Positions 6,644-8,831 of a stretch of DNA of 8,831 nt are shown one piece after another. Location of the stretch: NCBI GenBank assembly GCA_018263365.1, contig JAANXI010000053.1:1-8831 (forward strand), in the 5' to 3' direction. The notes under the pieces are model-generated. The model did not search any database. It was given only the letters and a program-made list of their open reading frames with translations, and was not told where the DNA came from. The position numbers and the translations under genes were made by a program. Origin of the DNA: Fidelibacterota bacterium (GTDB lineage: Bacteria; Fidelibacterota; JAANXI01). Positions within the stretch are counted from its first letter, which is position 1. The number at the start of each line of letters is the position of its first letter.

Positions 6644-7723
6644 TTATGCTTCCGCGGACTCCCCTAGGAATTTGGATTTCTGCTTCTGGAAATAGTCATC
6701 TTCCGGAGCCAGTTCGATGCATTTATTGATAACCTGCACCGCCTCCTGTACCCGATCCAACTTCCAGAGGACTTCCGCTTTTGTATCCATAATCTGTGCT
6801 TGAGTCTTTGGATCCTCTCCCCCGACCAACTCCACCGCCTTTTCGGCTTTGTCCAATGCATCTTGCAGGTTGGTCTCCAGTTCCGCCATGCGCCACGCGT
6901 AACTGTTTAATAATCCCGGAGATGCCTTTCCTGCCTCAATGGCTTCATCAGTTGCTCTCCTGAATGCCGTGGCTTCCTGGTCCGTTTTCTTTTGGCTGCG
7001 GTAAATCCGCACCAGAGTCTGCCAGGCTCCCGAACGCTGCGAGGCCTCCGGATACTCATTGAGAAATACTTTCAGCGGCTCCGGATTCCCCTGAGTCATA
7101 GCATCGTATTCCGCAACCTTGTACACGGCCGTCACATAATTCTCGGATCCTTGTTGGGACAGCTCCTGCACCTGGTTCCATATCTTGGGAATTCGTTCAC
7201 TCTGCCGGTTTCGCTCCCGGACTTTTTTGGCAAACCGCATCAACACATCAACATTGTTGGGGCTTTCTTCCAGTTTTTTCTCCAGAGATGCGTAGGTATT
7301 TTTGCCTTGGTCAATCCGCTGAATTTCATCCAGCCACTTTTCAACGGGCAAATACCCGACAACCCGGTCGATTTCCTTTCCATCCGCATTCACAAACACG
7401 GTGGTCGGATATCCCCGGACGTGAAACTGCTCGGCAAGATCAACGCCGTTACCCTTTTCGGCGTCCACCTTCATCGGGACAAAATTTTCTGCAGTAAAAT
7501 CGATGACATTCTCATCGTGGAACGCTTCGGCATCCAGCCGCTCACACCACGTTCACCACTCGGTTTTGAAGAACAACATGATTTCCTGACCACTCTCGGC
7601 TACCTCCTGTGCCTGAGCGAAGTCACCGTCATGCCAGGGCATCTCATTGTCGGACAGTCGTTTATCCTGGCAGGCGCTCAGTCCGAAGACCAACACCAAA
7701 CCAGCAATCATGAATTTTTTCAT
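6644..7723 (-). CDS. Probable selenocysteine-containing thioredoxin-fold lipoprotein with TPR-like tail (in-frame TGA at 7553-7555)
   Basis: Reading through one TGA gives a 359-residue protein. Residues 1-18 (MKKFMIAGLVLVFGLSAC) are a lipoprotein signal with lipobox LSAC and Cys18, so the protein is exported and lipid-anchored. A thioredoxin fold covers about 28-135: FFKTEW, then TGA as residue 57, then TWCERLDAEAFHDENV, so the active site is U57-T-W-C60 where relatives have CxWC. The cis-proline loop RGYPTTVF (103-110, Pro106) and VNADGKEIDRVVGYLP follow in the same frame. From about 143 the protein is alpha-helical and TPR-like, ending in TKAEVLWKLDRVQEAVQVIN and an ELAPEDD turn. MKKF (7723) is preferred over an ATG 12 bases upstream because it gives a standard signal peptide. 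TGA is a normal stop in pntAA and pntB. The role would be envelope thiol-disulfide reduction, inferred. The main alternative is a single-base nonsense mutation in a Cys codon. Confidence 0.75.
7516..7551 (-). promoter_or_regulatory. Candidate bacterial SECIS stem-loop after the in-frame TGA
   Basis: One base after the TGA, the minus-strand RNA can form a lower stem CGUGG (7551-7547) with CCACG (7520-7516), an internal loop (UGUGAG opposite AAGCGUU), and an upper stem CGGC (7540-7537) with GCCG (7531-7528) closing a UGGAU loop (7536-7532). The loop starts 16 bases after the UGA and has G at its second position. Known bacterial SECIS elements lie within the coding region just after UGA, with a small apical loop carrying an early G. 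The upper stem is only four pairs, so this is a candidate. Confidence 0.55.
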
Positions 7724-7735
7724 GGTGTATCCCAT

Positions 7736-8062
7736 TGTTTCTGTTTAGCATTTGGACAATAGTAAAGTATAAACTTTGACAAATGAGATTACTACCATTT
7801 TTTTGATATTTTCCTTTTCTGCATTGCGTTACCGGGATTGCGGGGTACTAAATTTCATAACTTGAATAACTCATAAAATTTTTCACTCGCCCTGAACAAA
7901 CCTCCAGTAGTTTCCATGAAACAATCGTCTCCCAAACGTAACAGAAACTGAAATATCATCTGTAGAGACGTGCCATGGAGGCTGTGTGAAAATGCAGTGT
8001 CAAGGAATTTTTCCTCCTGATATTGTAAAATGCCCCACAGCGTATAAAATATTATAAGCCAT
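7736..8062. other. AT-rich gene-free region with a half palindromic repeat
   Basis: This stretch lies upstream of two divergent genes, and no open frame in it looks coding. It should contain the promoter of the thioredoxin-like lipoprotein gene, but no convincing -35/-10 pair was identified; TATACT-like boxes occur near 7770. At 7962-7978 it has GTAGAGACGTGCCATGG, a degenerate left half of the palindrome found intact at 8077-8104. Confidence 0.6.
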
Positions 8063-8121
8063 TGATATTATTGAGTGTAGAGACGTTCCATGGAACGTCT
8101 CTACTTCACTGATATTATTGA
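8063..8121. repeat. Perfect 28-bp palindrome between 12-bp direct repeats
   Basis: Positions 8077-8104 form a perfect palindrome with arms GTAGAGACGTTCCA and TGGAACGTCTCTAC meeting without a spacer. The 12-bp sequence TGATATTATTGA occurs directly on both sides (8063-8074 and 8110-8121). A related half copy is at 7962-7978. Palindromes of the type GTAGAGACGT...ACGTCTCTAC are known to me as multicopy intergenic repeats in various bacteria. It could cruciform or fold in RNA; there is no T tract, so a terminator role is weak. Confidence 0.8.
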
Positions 8122-8182
8122 TCTTATGATACATTGAAATCGTTTTGATTTTTCGATTTATGAATTTTTCAGGGTAAATTCA

Positions 8183-8210
8183 TTGGTATACCTGTAAACT
8201 CATTTATAGA
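8183..8210 (+). promoter_or_regulatory. Possible sigma-70 promoter for the SRPBCC gene
   Basis: TTGGTA (8183-8188) and TATAGA (8205-8210) are separated by 16 bases, about 46 bases upstream of the start codon at 8256. Each box departs from consensus at two positions. It is the best pair seen in this intergenic region. Confidence 0.35.
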
Positions 8211-8255
8211 TTTTGCTAAGACGCTTCTACCAAAAAAAGAAAAAAGGTGATGGCA

Positions 8256-8708
8256 ATGGAAAAAGTTATTCACGCCAAAGCACGACTCCGGTGTCAAGCC
8301 CGGCGCGCCTTCGAAATGTTCACAGTGAACCGGCATATCGTCCGCTGGCTGGCGCCAAAAGCCGACGTGAAGCCGGAAGTCGGCGGCAAATATCATCTGT
8401 ACTGGGATAAAGACAATCCGGAGACCAACAGTTCCCAGGGATGTTATATCACAGCGATAGAGCACGGGCGATTTCTCTCCTTCAACTGGAACAGTTTTCC
8501 ACAATTCTCCGATTTTATGGAGGATGCCGAACCCAAAACACACTGTGTAGTCTTTTTTCTTCCCGGCCAAAATGAGGAGAATATTACCGATGTCCACCTG
8601 ATTCACTCCGGCTGGCAGGATTCCCCGGAATGGGAGGACGCCCGGCAATGGTACGAGAGCGCCTGGAAGAAAGCATTTTTAACACTGGAACGGGTAATAA
8701 ATGACTAA
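8256..8708 (+). CDS. SRPBCC / AHSA1-like domain protein
   Basis: A 150-residue cytoplasmic protein, the usual length of a single SRPBCC (START/Bet v 1-like) domain. The N-terminal strand and helix VIHAKARLRCQARRAFEMFT are followed by VRWLAPKADVKPEVGGKYHL (about 31-50), the AHSA1-type pattern in which a W-L-P motif precedes a G-G-x-Y/F strand. Then come GCYITAIEHGRFLSFNW and a C-terminal long helix WYESAWKKAFLTLERVI. Such domains bind hydrophobic ligands or client proteins, and the actual ligand here is unknown. The ATG at 8256 is chosen because AAGGTG lies six bases upstream; a GTG at 8247 and an ATG at 8250 are in frame but overlap that site. The following HhH gene starts inside its last codons. 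Confidence 0.85.
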   Translation: MEKVIHAKARLRCQARRAFEMFTVNRHIVRWLAPKADVKPEVGGKYHLYWDKDNPETNSSQGCYITAIEHGRFLSFNWNSFPQFSDFMEDAEPKTHCVVFFLPGQNEENITDVHLIHSGWQDSPEWEDARQWYESAWKKAFLTLERVIND

Positions 8709-8831
8709 CGAAATTTTACCGAACACTGCTGAAAAGAAATCAACCCTCAAACAATTCCGCACGATTCCCGGTGTTGGCGAATCCATTGCCGAAGACCTGT
8801 GGGAGCTCGGATATCGGGGTGTTTTAGAACT
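8701..8831 (+). CDS. Helix-hairpin-helix protein, Cdd1-like (3' truncated by window)
   Basis: The ATG at 8701 overlaps the end of the SRPBCC gene by eight bases (ATGACTAA), suggesting translational coupling. The visible 43 residues contain FRTIPGVGESIAEDLWELGY, a helix-hairpin-helix with the GVG turn, followed by RGVLE. This resembles the N-terminal HhH of the small Cdd1 / 'pathogenicity locus' family (also called mitomycin-resistance-like), whose function is not established; HhH motifs usually bind DNA non-specifically. The rest of the gene lies beyond the window, so the family call is provisional. Confidence 0.7.
   Translation, partial: MTNEILPNTAEKKSTLKQFRTIPGVGESIAEDLWELGYRGVLE

Noticed and set aside
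6644..7735. Reading the thioredoxin-like locus as two independent genes or as a frameshifted pseudogene
   Set aside because: Both halves are in the same frame with a single TGA between them. The second half's first ATG lies in the middle of a thioredoxin fold with no ribosome site, and no other disruption is seen in about 300 downstream codons. A nonsense mutation remains possible and is stated as the alternative.
6992..7762. 256-codon plus-strand open frame over the thioredoxin-like gene
   Set aside because: It is antisense to a frame with a lipobox, thioredoxin motifs and a matched terminator, and its translation shows no recognisable domain.
7736..8246. CRISPR array or tRNA in the AT-rich gap
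   Set aside because: Only two related palindrome copies and one direct-repeat pair exist, without regular spacers; no cloverleaf was recognised.
8169..8648. 159-codon minus-strand open frame opposite the SRPBCC gene
   Set aside because: It is antisense to a recognisable SRPBCC domain, and no family was recognised in it.
1..8831. Genome-wide reassignment of TGA to an amino acid as the explanation of the in-frame TGA
   Set aside because: pntAA and pntB end at TGA exactly where their families end, so TGA functions as stop in this genome.

Overview
This window looks like chromosomal DNA of a Gram-negative-type bacterium of moderate GC. It has Shine-Dalgarno sequences, a consensus sigma-70 promoter, a lipoprotein signal peptide and a three-gene proton-translocating transhydrogenase. 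The lineage cannot be fixed from the sequence; the repeat style and SD use suggest, weakly, the wider FCB group outside classical Bacteroidetes. No tRNA, rRNA, CRISPR or phage gene was seen.

Layout. Positions 1-1337 hold a minus-strand cluster: a DUF5668-like membrane protein, an overlapping FabG-like SDR dehydrogenase and the first codons of another membrane protein. A GNAT acetyltransferase (1468-1911, minus) diverges from a second SDR (1970-2737, plus). A 705-base gap between convergent genes holds a G/C hairpin repeat and a 159-bp MITE-like element (3210-3368) with imperfect terminal inverted repeats and a 7-bp direct duplication. Next is the minus-strand operon pntAA-pntAB-pntB (6303 to 3443), with a perfect TTGACA-17-TATAAT promoter upstream and a strong intrinsic terminator downstream.

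The most interesting locus is 6644-7723 (minus). It reads as two open frames separated by one in-frame TGA, with no frameshift. The TGA sits exactly where the first cysteine of a thioredoxin CxxC motif should be (W-TGA-T-W-C), inside a lipoprotein with a thioredoxin fold and a helical TPR-like tail. A two-part stem-loop with a UGGAU apical loop starts one base after the TGA, at the place expected for a bacterial SECIS. I therefore annotate a probable selenoprotein (U57-x-x-C60), with a nonsense-mutated pseudogene as the main alternative. TGA is an ordinary stop codon in pntAA and pntB, so a global recoding of TGA is unlikely.

The right end has a gene-free AT-rich stretch with a perfect 28-bp palindrome flanked by 12-bp direct repeats, then a plus-strand pair: an SRPBCC/AHSA1-like protein and a truncated helix-hairpin-helix protein overlapping it by 8 bases.

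Several genes share a redox theme: the transhydrogenase interconverts NADH and NADPH, two SDRs probably use NADP(H), and the Sec/Cys thioredoxin-like lipoprotein would act on thiols or disulfides in the envelope. A functional link between them is only inferred.
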